NCBI GenBank assembly: GCA_021234155.1
Contig: JAJEKV010000030.1
Location: forward strand, 10,666,525-10,730,524
Reading direction: 5' to 3'
Source of the DNA: Isoetes taiwanensis
Taxonomy: Eukaryota; Streptophyta; Lycopodiopsida; Isoetales; Isoetaceae
Length of the DNA: 64,000 nt
The notes below the pieces were generated by a model. The model did no database searches, was not told the DNA's origin, and saw nothing but the letters and a program-made list of their open reading frames with translations. Every line of letters starts with the position of its first letter. Position 1 is the stretch's first letter. A program made the position numbers and the translations under genes. This document shows positions 22,787 to 33,605 of the stretch, piece after piece.

Positions 22787-23019
22787 ATGTTCGATAGAGC
22801 CTACTGGAATGGAGCTGCAACTATAACACTTCCAGGTCTTTTCCGATCCTGCCTTAGAGACAACTCAGTTTCAGACCACCATCTGCAATTCCTTTCAGAT
22901 GAGCCTCTGCAGCATCGACATCCTGGATGGACATGCTTTCACTTTAATGTAAAGTTCTTGAGGAATGCTGACTTTCAAGAAGCCTGCAAGAACATTTGGA
23001 CAGCTGCCTTTAGCCGACG
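22787..23019 (+). pseudogene. L1-type LINE, 5' piece (endonuclease end)
   Basis: The open frame ends in the APE endonuclease SDHH motif (VSDHHLQFL) and then runs into the endonuclease-RT linker (FHFNVKFLRNADFQEACKNIW). It is cut at 23020 by the large LTR insertion and resumes at 56506, where linker and RT continue. The element looks 5'-truncated near 22787, and no upstream L1 sequence is evident. Confidence 0.75.
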
Positions 23020-23024
23020 TCGAG
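23020..23024. repeat. Target-site duplication TCGAG (left)
   Basis: TCGAG immediately precedes the left outer LTR and recurs at 56501-56505 immediately after the right outer LTR. It is the 5-bp duplication made at insertion into the L1 LINE. Confidence 0.9.
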
Positions 23025-24585
23025 TGTGACATTCCAGCACAGTATACGGTCCCATGACGTATACTGTACTGCCTCGTCACGCGTACACGCCACTCCGACT
23101 GACATGTACGCCGACGTGTAGCCAGGTGGGTAGCCCCTAGGGGGCAACTTGCTAGGTATGTGCATTTATTATTAATGTGCACATTTACCAATGTGCACAT
23201 TTATTAAGGTGCACACCTTTCCAAGTGGGCACATTTTGCCACCTAGCCATTAAAGGCAAGTGGGCCCATTCCCAATTATCCCACATGCCAAAAGGGGATA
23301 ATTGGAACCCTAGCCTAACCCCCTTGCCTATTTAGATAGGGAAACCCTAACTTGCCCATTTTTCGTTTCTAGGGTTTTAGAGCTCTGTTTTGGCTGCCCC
23401 AGGAGCCAAAACTGCCTCCCAGAAGCTGTGTAAGCGAATTACACCATTAGTTCTCCTTGATTCGAGCAGTTCAGCAGGATGGTGAAACGCAGGTCAGGAG
23501 AAGCAACTCAAGGATCAGGTATGTAGTCGAATTAATGGTCTAAACCTTCTTCCAGTCCTTATATCAGTAGGTTTAGCCCATTACATCGCCCTTAGCAGCT
23601 ATCTAGATCTCTAGATACCAGACTCTAACTAAAGAACCTAATTCTATGACATAGATTAGATCTAGTTCTTTAGCTCTTGTATATCTGTGAGCTCCTTGTA
23701 TTGGGAAGGGGGGTAGAGACCTAAAGCTTGGTAGTAGATGCTCCTAGATTAGCCTCTCTAGCACATTGTAGATTCGGCCTGTGCATAAGAGCCACACCAG
23801 GTTGTGGGTGAAGGGGCCAGACTGGCTTATAAGGATGTTCGTGTTCTGACTCTTGAACTATCCCTATGGTGTGTTAGTGCTACCGGGGATCACTGTGGAC
23901 TAGGCCTAATGGTTTGCCACTGCGTGTGGGCAAGGCATGGGCTCGACACCCGTGGGGTGATGCGTCACCCTCCATTGGGTTCAAGTCGAATATAGGCAGT
24001 GGCCCTCTAGTCACCTTGAGTCAGCATGTAGATCTCTGGAGGGAGTGATCCCTACCTGCCCCATCGGGACTGGGGAGATGCAACCCAAGAATAGCCCCTT
24101 TGGCTATGCACCCGGCGGGCTACAGTCAGGTCCCAACACTTTTCAGCCTACTCTGCAAAGTGTGCACAGGAGGGGCAGATGGAGTGGACAACCCCAAGCC
24201 ATGTTCTTATGCCAGCCAAATCCATTGCCATGAATTCTGTCTGCAATGAACTCTGGAGTCCCAGGCCGTCAGTCATCCCTTTGAGTCTGAGCCTTGGGTA
24301 GGATTTCCCCATATGTATTGTGCTCATCTTTGTCTATGTAGATGTGATGATCCACCCTTCGAGGTGGATATGTGATGATATTGTATACTGACTTGTATGT
24401 TTACGCTTCCGCAGCTAGGTAGGCCCTGAGGGAGACGGGGTAAATGACCCCTTCACTCTTCCCACGGGAACCCGTCACGGTTGCAGTGTCATGTGGAGGG
24501 CCCTGTATCGGCATGGAGCTGGTATGGGGGAAGAACTCCTGTTTGTATACGGTGAGTGCACCGTATATGAGCCGGGGACGTCACA
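23025..24585 (+). repeat. 5' LTR of composite element
   Basis: 1561 bp, from TGTGACATTCCAGC to GGGGACGTCACA. CAGTATACG and CGTATACTG form a hairpin near its start, and TATACGGTG/CACCGTATA forms one 30 bases before its end. Compared with the right LTR it lacks about 20 bp near 23670 and has scattered substitutions. Confidence 0.93.
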
Positions 24586-24586
24586 G

Positions 24587-24598
24587 TGGTATCAGAGC
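24587..24598 (+). promoter_or_regulatory. Primer binding site, initiator tRNA-Met
   Basis: TGGTATCAGAGC, one base after the LTR, is the standard PBS complementary to the 3' end of plant initiator tRNA-Met. The same site sits beside the minus-strand LTRs (45450-45461 and 52538-52549) and at 63020. Confidence 0.95.
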
Positions 24599-24790
24599 AA
24601 TGTTCTTGGTGACCAAGAGCAAAGCACTGACCATGCTCCCAGTAGTACTAACTTGATAGGATTCTCAAACCTCGAAAAATGGGGAAAATTTTTTCCTCAT
24701 TTTTGTAGTATTGCTAAGCTAGTAACAGTTAAAATGAATGGAAACATTAAAAGACTAAAATTGGTGAGCCAACCTTCAAAAAGAAGGATG

Positions 24791-24857
24791 GTCTCACACG
24801 TCGCGCCAGGACAGATAATGAGAATCTCATTTTCAGGCTGGGCGCAATGTGTGAGAC
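24791..24857. repeat. Leader hairpin A
   Basis: The arms are GTCTCACACGTCGCGCC and the complement of GTCTCACACATTGCGCC, with an inner AATGAGA/TCTCATT palindrome at the loop. It is the first of the paired hairpins in the element leader. Confidence 0.85.
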
Positions 24858-24992
24858 ATTCAGCTTGGAACACACTAAAAAGTCATAAATTACAGAAAAA
24901 TAACTTGATAATTCTAAACTTAAGCTAAGAAGTAGTAGAATTGGCATGTTATATGCTTAGAAAGTATAAAATTTAGCAGCGGGACCCACCAT

Positions 24993-25059
24993 GTCTCACA
25001 CGTCGCGCCAGGACAGAAAATGAACTTTTCATTATCGGTCTGGGCGCAACGTGTGAGAC
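24993..25059. repeat. Leader hairpin B
   Basis: Same 67-bp design as hairpin A, with the inner palindrome AATGAA/TTCATT. It lies about 190 bases upstream of the H3-like start codon. Confidence 0.85.
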
Positions 25060-25135
25060 CATGTTTGAATTTAGAAGCTCTAGGTGTTCTAGATGACCCA
25101 AAAAGATAGTTTGAAATTTGACCTAAAATCGACCC

Positions 25136-25146
25136 CTATAAATAGA
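25136..25146 (+). promoter_or_regulatory. Internal TATA-like box of the H3-like gene
   Basis: CTATAAATAGA lies about 109 bases upstream of the ATG at 25245. The same box sits about 120 bases upstream of ORF B (36746) and of the MARTK start at 63838. Its repeated position suggests a separate transcript from inside the element. No transcription data support this yet. Confidence 0.5.
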
Positions 25147-25244
25147 TCTAGGCCCCCCATTTCCGCGTCCCTTCCTTAGAAAATCTGCTCTCCTTTGCCA
25201 AGGCGATCTTCTGGCGCGCAGCTCGGATCGGCGAACCGTCGAAT

Positions 25245-25648
25245 ATGGCCCGGACCAAACAAACCGCTAGGAAGCCCCGCCCAGGCGAATCCTCCAGCGC
25301 CCACGATCCTGCCCTCATTCGGAGGATACTCCAAGAACGCCTTTTCCGGCAAGGCGAATCTTCATCCAGTGAGGAGGCAGACTCAGACCAAAGCGACAGA
25401 ACAGAGGTCATAGGGGAGGAGCAGCCGGATGTCATGCAACAAATCCTCGAAGAAATCGCCGAGGAGGAAAGGAGGAGCAAGGAGGAACGGGAGCAGAAGG
25501 GACAACCGACCGTCGAGGAACAACTCGAAGCTTGGGCCCGTCTGCAGGAAGCTGAGGAGAGAGAGGAACAGCAGCAGCCGAAGCTTAGCCCTGCTGAAGA
25601 AGAAGAACTCGCGGCGTTCATCAGCAAGTATGAAGCCAAAGAGCTGCA
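25245..25648 (+). pseudogene. H3-like gene, N-terminal part (H3 tail and acidic linker)
   Basis: The start is MARTKQTARK. After removal of the initiator Met this equals residues 1-9 of the histone H3 tail (A1 R2 T3 K4 Q5 T6 A7 R8 K9). From residue 11 it departs from H3 (PRPGESSS instead of STGGKAP). About 120 residues of a strongly acidic, Gln/Glu-rich, probably coiled linker follow (SSSSEEADSDQSD, EEIAEEERRSKEEREQKG, SPAEEEELAAFI). ATGGCC gives a good start context. The frame is interrupted at 25648 by the nested element and continues in frame at 35343. Host H3 is about 135 residues without such a linker, so this is not a host H3 gene. Confidence 0.9.
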
Positions 25649-27319
25649 TGTTGCCCCCAAAGGGCAACATACTAATTGATTGGTTTGTTTGCTAAAGATA
25701 GGAAGACTTCGTAGTCAACATTGTTGTGAAGGTCAAGGGGTCTTTATCCTCAAGGTCAACTCTCATAAGAAATGCTCCATTTGAGGTCAAAGGATGCTTA
25801 TAAGGTTTTGGGTAAGAAGTTTGGAAGATACCTTTTTTGAAGATTGGAAGCTAGAGTTTGGAAGACCCCATGGTAAACTAGAATCTTTTGCTCCTAAATT
25901 ATTCCTCTTTACATTTCTCCATGCCCCCTCTCATTTTTTGCCTTGATGCCTCAACCACACTCTCATTCTATCACAAATTCCTTTCTATTTCATATGCCTC
26001 TCCACTTTTTGCCTTTTCCTTTGAAAAATAAATTCTATGTCAAAATCCTAGGTGAATAACCTAGGTATCACTCTAGATGCCATAAGGATGCCATATGCCA
26101 CGTGGCAAGGCCAGATATGCTCCCAAACTTTTGGAGGGCATCCTCAAAGATTCCTAGGAGATCCCAAAAAACCAAAGGGTCATTTTTCCCACTTACACCA
26201 TTGAAAATTTAATTTTTAAAAGGCCAGAATCTCCAAAAATACTCGAAAGATGCTCGCGATATTCCCTCCACGAATCCTAAAATTAGAAAACTCCTTCGAA
26301 TCGGCCAGGAACCTCTCTGTTTTACGCCTTAAATTCCCCGAATCTTCTCTTCCCGTCTCCTAGCTACCAAACAAACCCATAATCAAAGTCTAAGATTCGG
26401 ATCCATAAAAATTTGAAAATATAACTGGGTGATCGACCACGAGTAGAATTTTTGAAGGCCCAGACGCATCAAACCTCGACATTGATACATCTTTGAGCAT
26501 GATCCAAGACGTTCTTGAAGTTTCGAAAGTGTTCCACAGCGGTTTAATCTGAGAAGATTGGACTGATACTATTGATTTGATATTATTATTGACCTCCTAA
26601 GCTACATTATTGACTGATATATGTTCCTAAGATCCTTATTCACCTTGTATTACCTTCATATCAATGAAAATTGATTGCCAAGTATTCAAAAAGTCTACTG
26701 TCATGATCCTTTAGCATTCTTATATCACAAACTTTTTTACAGAAAAGAATTCCCCTACTTTTTCTTGCATTGAACCATTTGCACTTCATATCCCCTCTTA
26801 TTTACACCTGTGTGCACAAAAATTTCAAAAAAAATCCATCTCAAACTCGAGTTACCATTTTTTGCATTCTGTCTGATACAAATCCAGACTGATACCCACA
26901 AAACAGTACCAAAAAAATAGTTTTGGAGATTCAAATTTTGATTTGACAGCATGCACCTTGTTTGCTACATTGACTGGTATTGACCAAAAATTGACCCAAC
27001 TTTGAGATCGAATATCTCACAGATCAAAACTCAGACTTGGTCAAGATCTTTATCTTTGCTTGCCTACAACTTTTTCCGGTAAGTCCACCGACCATCCGAC
27101 CTTGGAAATCAATCATACGAGATCGTGTTGATGTGAGCAAGGAGTCCAAAATCCGAGAATTGGGAAAGGTATGAAAATTCTATGATTCAGCTTTTTCTTT
27201 GGAAAATTCTTATGTAGATTGATCACCTTAAGTGATCTGAGGAGTTCTAACCCCAACTTGAGTGAACATTCAAGTTGGCTTCTTGTGTTTGACTCTCTAG
27301 GTCGGGTTGAGGGTCAACA
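25649..27319 (+). repeat. 5' LTR of nested element
   Basis: 1671 bp, ends TGTTGCCCC...GGTCAACA. It is near-identical to the 3' LTR apart from substitutions and an absent block of about 83 bp that the 3' LTR has at 34900-34980. Confidence 0.9.
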
Positions 27320-27322
27320 TTT

Positions 27323-27341
27323 TGGAGGTTCTACCGAGATC
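27323..27341 (+). promoter_or_regulatory. Primer binding site, probably tRNA-Gln
   Basis: TGGAGGTTCTACCGAGA follows the LTR by three bases. It is nearly complementary to the 3' end of plant tRNA-Gln as I remember it (TGGAGGTCCTACCGGGA expected). The tRNA assignment is from memory. Confidence 0.5.
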
Positions 27342-27536
27342 TTCCCGGATCTCGAACTCATGGCTCCAAAGCAAAATTTTCCAGCCAGAATCGTAACCAT
27401 TGGAAGATATTGATGTATCGGATCATTGCGAGAGAGGCCATTGCCTTGAGCTTCTCGGCTAGCTTACTTCAGAACATGCCATACCAGGTTTGAGTTGAAT
27501 GTCCCCTGTTCCCTTGCCTACCTTTGATTCCAAAGA

Positions 27537-28528
27537 TGAGTGCTAATCACTTTTTGAGAATATTTGAAGACTATTACAGGGATTATGGTTTCAAGAAAGG
27601 ATGCAAGCTTTTGAGAATTTGAAAAATGTTTCAAAGATGAGAGTGAAGTCGGTGCTTGGCTAACCTATGAGAAGTTGATGGGTACTACCTCATGGGATGA
27701 ACTTGTCAAGAAGTTTCGGATAGATTTGGTAAGTTAGTCGCTCCACAAGATTTGGTTAATGAATTGCAAGGTTTTTTATACATGCGAGGAGAAAGTGTGA
27801 ACCAGTACAAGGAAAGGTTTAGTACATTCATGAGCAGATGTCAAAAAGCACAAATCACCATCCCAACTCTGTTTTTAGTTACTGCTTTTATTAATGGTCT
27901 ACAAAGAAGACCAGATATCCAAAGAAAATTGCTCAAAATCCAAAACGCTGAAGGGTTTGATTCCATATACAAGGTCTTTGCCAAAACCATCGATCTAACC
28001 CGGATGCTTTCTACTTTGCCCGATAAGCACCATGTTCCTCCTCATAATATGACCCGCTTTTATCCCGATGTTACCGATGCACATTATGATCATCCCCCTT
28101 CTATTCCAGTCTATGCCATACAAAAAGAGAAAAAGAAATCTAAAGAGGAGGAAGCCAATTCTCAAGTTGCAGAGGTCAAGTCGGACCTATCCAAGGTCAC
28201 TGAAGCCTTAGCAGAAATAACCAAACAATTGGTTGAACTCAAGGCTGCAAAGGCAGGTAAAACTTACCCTGAATGTATTCATTGCAATAGGAATTCTCAC
28301 CCATCAGAAATATGCTATTGGCAAGTATGCCCCAGATGTAATAGAAAAGGTCACTTTGGAAAGGAATGTCCTGTTTGTTCTTTTTGTAAAGAAGTTGGTC
28401 ATACTGATGCTAGGTGTGCTGTTAAGGAATATTTTGCTAAACAGGAAAAGGAGAAGAGACCAGAGTCTAAACCTCCTGTGAGATTTGCTGAACCAAGCAC
28501 CTCTATAAGATTTATCCAAGCTACGTAA
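27537..28528 (+). pseudogene. Gag of nested element (three zinc knuckles)
   Basis: The capsid-like part (ESVNQYKERFSTFMSRCQKA, FINGLQRRPDIQRKLL) is open from 27752; the N-terminus, from an ATG at 27537, is broken by stops. A coiled segment (VAEVKSDLSKVTEALAEITK) is followed by three CCHC-like knuckles: CIHCNRNSHPSEIC, CPRCNRKGHFGKEC and CSFCKEVGHTDARC. Gag forms the particle and binds genomic RNA. Confidence 0.8.
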
Positions 28529-28717
28529 GCTCCTAAATCAAAGAAGTCATGGTGGTGCAAACTAGAAGCATGAATGAAGCTCAAGTACATGCTGAACCAA
28601 GTAGGCATTCTACCGCCGGGCTTGTGCCACCCGTGATGGAGTCACCGCCGTGATCATAGCTCCACCCCTCAAAGAAAATATGGTAAGAAAGATCAAGACT
28701 TCGATGAGGTTGATGTT

Positions 28718-30085
28718 TTGCTTAAAAATTCCAAGGTGAGTGTGGATCTCTTTACTTTATTAAAGATTGCACCTAGTTACAGGAAAAGGGTACTTCAACA
28801 AACCAATGGTGAGGTATTAAATGCTTGTGTGAATTTTACTGATGCCACTGACCTTATTCTAGCACAGCATGAAGAAGATCCTGGAGCATTTACATGCTCA
28901 GTTGCTCTAGGAGGGTATACCTTTTCCAATGTGTTACTTGATGGGGGTTCTCCCCTAAATATTATGCCATACCATATTATGAAGAAGTGTGGTTTTGAGG
29001 TGGATAAGAAAGCCTCTATGCTATTAAAATCTTTTTATAATGCTAAGATTTCTCCTATTGGTGTGGTGACTAAGGTGCCTGTTAATACAGAAGGCATAAC
29101 TGTAGTTGCTAACTTTATTGTGGTGGCTTTTGAAGATATAGGAAATGAATCTGATATCTATGACTTACTGCTAGGAAGGAGATGGTTAGCCACTGTGGAT
29201 GCCAGGCCAGTCTGGTCTCAAGGGAGATGTACCATCTCAAATGGCTCTCAGACTGCTACAATTTATAACCAAGAGGGCTCCTATGACTCCAAGGAAGAGG
29301 TACATTTTATTAAAGAAATGTTAATTGAAGAACCCTTGGGATCTTACAGGATAAAAAAGGCAAGATCAGTGAGTTATGAAATGGTTCCCCTCATTATGGA
29401 ATGTGCACTCCCCAGCAGACAAGGACCATCAGGACTCTTATGGTTTGATGGAGGTATTTCTAAAAAACTAAATATTGCATCATCTGCAGCTATTCTTAAA
29501 GATTCCTCTTATAAACGTTTAGCTAAAGTGGGAAGAATCTTCCCCCAAATCACATCTAATGCAGCAGAATATAAAGCTTTGATTGCAGGTCTTCAGGAAG
29601 CCAAAGCTATGGATATTACCAACATCCACATTTTTGGTGACTCACAATTAATTTGCAGGCAAGTCTCAGGAGATTACCAAACAAAAAATGCAGATATGGA
29701 GCTCCTAAAAAAACAAGTAATAGGAGTACTTTCGAGTTTTGTCTCATGGGAGATTACTCACATACCAAGAGAAGAAAATGTGGAAGCTGATGCTCTATGT
29801 AGAGAAACTCTCATGTCACACCTGACTGAGGGAGCTATTCCAGAGGAAGACCTTGATGCTAATGAGGTGAAGACTCTTTGTCCTATCCTAACCATCAATG
29901 CATTAGAGGAAAAAGATACTGAAGAGATCACTATCACAAAAAATGGTAAGACTAGAACCCTATTTGTTGGAGATCTGATTGAATATCAAGATAGGGAGGA
30001 TATACAAATGTTCTTTGAAGAAAGGAAAGATGTATTTGCTTGGGATTATTCAGAGCTATCAGGTATCAAAACTGAGGTATGTTAA
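28718..30085 (+). CDS. Protease plus archaeal-type RNase H of nested element
   Basis: A 455-codon open frame. An aspartic protease comes first, with catalytic LLDGGSPLN at residue 75 (D-G-G rather than D-S/T-G) and the later YDLLLGRRWL. Residues about 239-364 form an RNase HI of the archaeal/plant aRNH type with all four acidic residues: WFDGG (D244), NAAEYKALIAGL (E284), IFGDSQLI (D308), ENVEADAL (D358). It ends in the RT lead-in (FFEERKDVFAWDYSEL) and stops at 30083 by a nonsense codon, where RT continues. An aRNH upstream of RT is an uncommon order. Confidence 0.85.
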   Translation: MLKNSKVSVDLFTLLKIAPSYRKRVLQQTNGEVLNACVNFTDATDLILAQHEEDPGAFTCSVALGGYTFSNVLLDGGSPLNIMPYHIMKKCGFEVDKKASMLLKSFYNAKISPIGVVTKVPVNTEGITVVANFIVVAFEDIGNESDIYDLLLGRRWLATVDARPVWSQGRCTISNGSQTATIYNQEGSYDSKEEVHFIKEMLIEEPLGSYRIKKARSVSYEMVPLIMECALPSRQGPSGLLWFDGGISKKLNIASSAAILKDSSYKRLAKVGRIFPQITSNAAEYKALIAGLQEAKAMDITNIHIFGDSQLICRQVSGDYQTKNADMELLKKQVIGVLSSFVSWEITHIPREENVEADALCRETLMSHLTEGAIPEEDLDANEVKTLCPILTINALEEKDTEEITITKNGKTRTLFVGDLIEYQDREDIQMFFEERKDVFAWDYSELSGIKTEVC

Positions 30086-30823
30086 TTTGAAATTAAGATT
30101 AAAGAAGGTTGTAAACCTGTTTTTCAAAAATTAAGAAGGATTAATGCCTCACTCATGGGATTAATTAAAGATGAATTGGATAAGATGTTGGATGCAGATG
30201 TTATTATTGAGATTATTAATCCAGAATGGGTATCTTGTATTGTTCCTGTGGAGAAAAAAAGTGGTGCCTTAAGAATTTGCATTGACTATCGAGATCTTAA
30301 CAAGGCTACTATCAAAGATTGTTACCCTTTGCCCTTTTTAGAAGAGATCTTATATGTTTTGTGGCGGGTAAAAGAGGTGTACTCATTTTTAGATGGATTT
30401 TCAGGATTCAATCAGATTAGTATTACAGAAAGAGACCAACCCAAGACCTCTTTTATTACTCCTTGGGGAACTTATACAATGACAAGAATGCCTTTTGGAC
30501 TAATGAATGCACCTGCTACTTTCCAGAGAGCCATGGATGTTATTTTTAGGCCTATGTCTCCTCAAGAATTCAGAGTTTATTTGGATGACCTTTGTTTAGG
30601 ATCTCACCCTACTAATCATTTGGAATTGTTGGCAAAGATGTGTTCTTTGTGTAGGGAATCTGAGTCAACCTTAATCCAAAGAAGTGTATTTTTTGCATCC
30701 AAAGGGCAACTTTTGGGACACGAGGTATCCAACAATGGTATACAGGTGGCACAAGAAAAGTTGAAGCTCTCAAAAACTAGTGCCCCCAAAAACTTGAAGC
30801 AGTCAAAAGTTTTATTGGCATGA
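30086..30823 (+). pseudogene. Reverse transcriptase of nested element
   Basis: RT blocks are VEKKSGALRICIDYRDLN, YSFLDGFSGFNQI, MTRMPFGLMNAPATFQ and the catalytic box RVYLDDLCLG (YLDD for the usual YVDD/FIDD). It is in frame with the preceding protease gene apart from the TAA at 30083. Downstream the sequence shifts frame near 30780. Confidence 0.85.
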
Positions 30824-30894
30824 CTAGTTTTCTTAGGATGTATATTCCTAATTTTGCTCACATTATAAGCCCTATTTCTAAGCTGACAAGAATA

Positions 30895-31380
30895 GGCGTG
30901 GATTTCCAAATCGAGAGCAAGCATGTCCCCTGTCACATGGTCATCAGATTGGCAAGAGTCTTTTGAATTGCTTATAAAGTCCATTTGTGAAGCAACTCTC
31001 CTGAAAAAACCAGATTTGGACAAGCCATTTGAGGTTTACATTACTATTACTAAAAAGGCCATAGGCTTAGCTATTTTGCAGGACAAGCACACCATAGCTT
31101 TTGCCAGTAAATAGTGGAGTTCAACTGAAGAAAGATACACTAGAATGGAGAAGAGTGCTGCTGCTCTCATGTTTCTAATTGACAGACAAGGTCATTTATT
31201 ATTGAAGAGCTCAGTTCAAGTTTATATGAAACAAAATCCAACAGGTTTGTTATTTGGTAAGGCTACTTCTAAACCAAAAATTCAAAGGTGGGCTTGCAAG
31301 TTACAAACTTTTGACATTTCTATAAAAGAGTTACATCAAGTGAAAAACCCCAGTCTATATTTGCCTTATATCTTCTTTGA
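30895..31380 (+). pseudogene. Degenerate RNase H (tether-like) of nested element
   Basis: This has the length and position of the normal gypsy RNase H (KPFEVYITITKKAIGLAILQ, FASK, ERYTRMEKSAAALMFLI, PKIQRWACKLQTFDISIKEL). None of the expected catalytic acids is in place: the DAS aspartate, the EKEL glutamate, the TDH aspartate and the ADALSR aspartate are all replaced. The active RNase H is presumably the aRNH at 29432-29809. Confidence 0.7.
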
Positions 31381-32340
31381 CCATGAAGATGTAGTAGCAG
31401 TTGTTGACTTTGTGGATGCCTTAGCTTATTTACAGGCAGATGATGACGAGCAGGGCCAACAAGATTGGCAGCTACCTATAAAGAATTTCCTACAATTTAA
31501 GGAGATGCCCTCAGGATTGACCTCGAGCCAGCAAAAGAGATTTAAAGAAAAGTGCAGGCAGTTCAAAATGATTAATGATGTTTTATGTAAAGTCAACAGG
31601 GATGGATTATTATTAAGGTGTGTCAATGAAGAAGAATCTGCCTTGTTCATTAGGGAAATGCATGAAGGAATATGTGGAGGCCATTTTGCTGGAGACACCA
31701 CTGCCAAGAAAATTCTCAGGTCGGGATACTATTGGCCTACAATATTTAAAGATTGTTATACTGCTATAAAATCTTGCCACAAATGCCAAATATTTGGCAA
31801 AAGGATCCTCCTCCCAGCTGCACTAAACCCCATAATTTCTCCAGGACCTTTCCAAATTTGGGGATTAGATTATATTGGTCCTATTAACCCCCCTCTGCAG
31901 GACAACATCAACACATTATTGTAGCTACAGATTATTTTACCAAATGGGCAGAGGCAATTCCTTTGAGACAGGCTAATGCCATCACAACAGCTAGGTTCTT
32001 ACATGAGTATATTTGTGCACGGTTTGGTATTCCTTTACAATTACATTCTGATAGGGGCACCCCTTTTGTGAATGAAGTCATTGCTAATCTATTGACCATC
32101 CTTAAAGTCAAACATACCAAGAGTTCCTCCTACTATCCCCAAGGTAATGGTCAAGCAGAAGCTACTAATAAAGTTTTGAAGGGCATTTTGCGTAAAAACA
32201 ATTGGATGATAATAAAAAAGATTGGCATGTCAAACTGGTGGATGCCCTATGGGCTTATAGAGTTACCATTAAAGCAGCAACCACTCATACTCCTTTTAAC
32301 TTAGTCTATGGAATTGAAGTCGTGTTTCTTCCGGTGAAAC
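31380..32340 (+). pseudogene. Integrase of nested element
   Basis: The HHCC zinc domain (MHEGICGGHF ... CHKCQIFGK) is followed by the DDE core: WGLDYIGPI (first D), LHSDRGTPFVNEV (second D) and YYPQGNGQAEATNK (E). A frameshift at about 31920 divides the core. The C-terminal part to 32720 is spread over several frames, and no chromodomain is seen. Confidence 0.82.
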
Positions 32341-32719
32341 TTGAGCTTCCATCTCGAGGTTAGCTCATAAGTTGTGCTTGCCTTTTGAGCATGCTTTGCG
32401 GGAAAGATTGGATGACCCACTGCATTTAGAGGAATATAGAATGGAAGCTCGAGAATGCTAACTTGCTTAAAAAGCCAAGGATTTGGCAGCTTTCAAAGCT
32501 GCTCATAAAATACAAGGGATCTTCAAGACCGGAGAATTGGTTCAAATGGAATAAATCAAGAGAGGACTTCGGCCAAGAAGTTTGAGAATCTTTGGGAGGG
32601 ACCCTATAAAGTGTTGGAACCTGCAGCATTAATTCATATTGGTTAAAGGAATTAACTTCGGGTTTGTCACTCCCAAATCCTATCAACACTATTCACTTGA
32701 AGAGGTACTTGGGATCAAA

Positions 32720-33605
32720 GACATTTGCTTGTCCCTTTTTATGCTCTAGAATTTAAACAAGTTAGAATTAAAGTTAGACACTAGATAGGTTGGATTCCAC
32801 TTTGTCTTAAATTTAGAACTAATGTCTTCATTAAGTTTATGTTTGCAGATTAGCCAGTATGAAGGTTGAGCTATCAAATAGCTTCAAAACAGGGATTCTT
32901 ACTAATTGCCAAGTGTCATTTGCAGGAGCACCCTTTCATTCACCTGTCTCATTGTGGTCCTACCCTCCATTCAGCCATGCTCTTTCATTTTTTTCTCCCC
33001 AAATGTGCACTCTGCAAATTCAGCTTCACCATCATAGCAGAGTGGCAAGAATCAAGTTTAATTTGTTTGTATGTTTCCATGACAGGTGCACTCTTTCTCC
33101 ATTTTTATTCATCTGCCATAAGTGGTCCTGCCATCCATTCAGACTCTTTATTCTTGTTCTCATTCCAAAAAAAAAAAAAAAAGGAAGCACTCTGCAGTTC
33201 AGCTTTACCACCATAGCAGAGTTGCATTTTTCAAGGATCAGAAATGCATACTTTCTTTGTTTTGGCGAGATCTCTCTTTCACCTCACTTGTACACTCTAC
33301 TTCCATCACTATCCTACCATATCCACATTCATTCTTCACACATTTTCTTGTTTTGGCGAAATTCAAATATTTACACATTCACCTCACTTTATACACTCCA
33401 CTTCCTCCACCATTTCACCATGTTTACACTCATTCTTACCTCTCTTTCACTCACTCATTTCTTCACACCACCATATTCACCTCCATTCCATCAACACTTG
33501 CACTTTACATTCTCTTTCCACCATAATCCTCATTCATACACTTTTGAGCACATATGAAGACCCTTTATGGCTGAGGGGACCATCCATTTTCTTGTTTTGG
33601 CGAGA
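32720..33605 (+). other. Non-coding 3' region of nested element
   Basis: CT-rich sequence with degenerate direct repeats (GCACTCTGCA[A/G][A/T]TTCAGCTT...CACCATAGCAGAGT near 33010 and 33190; TTGTTTTGGCGA three times near 33261, 33350 and 33594) and an A run at 33167-33182. Long open frames here are compositional. A GGCTGAGGGGACC stretch near 33568 might be the polypurine tract. Confidence 0.55.

Noticed and set aside
25245-25648. A stray host histone H3 gene or contamination
   Set aside because: The tail is fused to a long linker, sits at a fixed place after PBS and hairpins, and recurs in a second copy and in a divergent element.
25148-25660. A Ser/Cys-rich protein antisense to the H3-like gene
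   Set aside because: It is the shadow of the acidic coding strand, has no motif, and the sense frame explains the conservation.
32859-33557. A 230-residue protein in the nested element's 3' region
   Set aside because: The frame is rich in Ser, His and Phe because of CT-rich sequence, with overlapping frames equally open. It is more likely non-coding.
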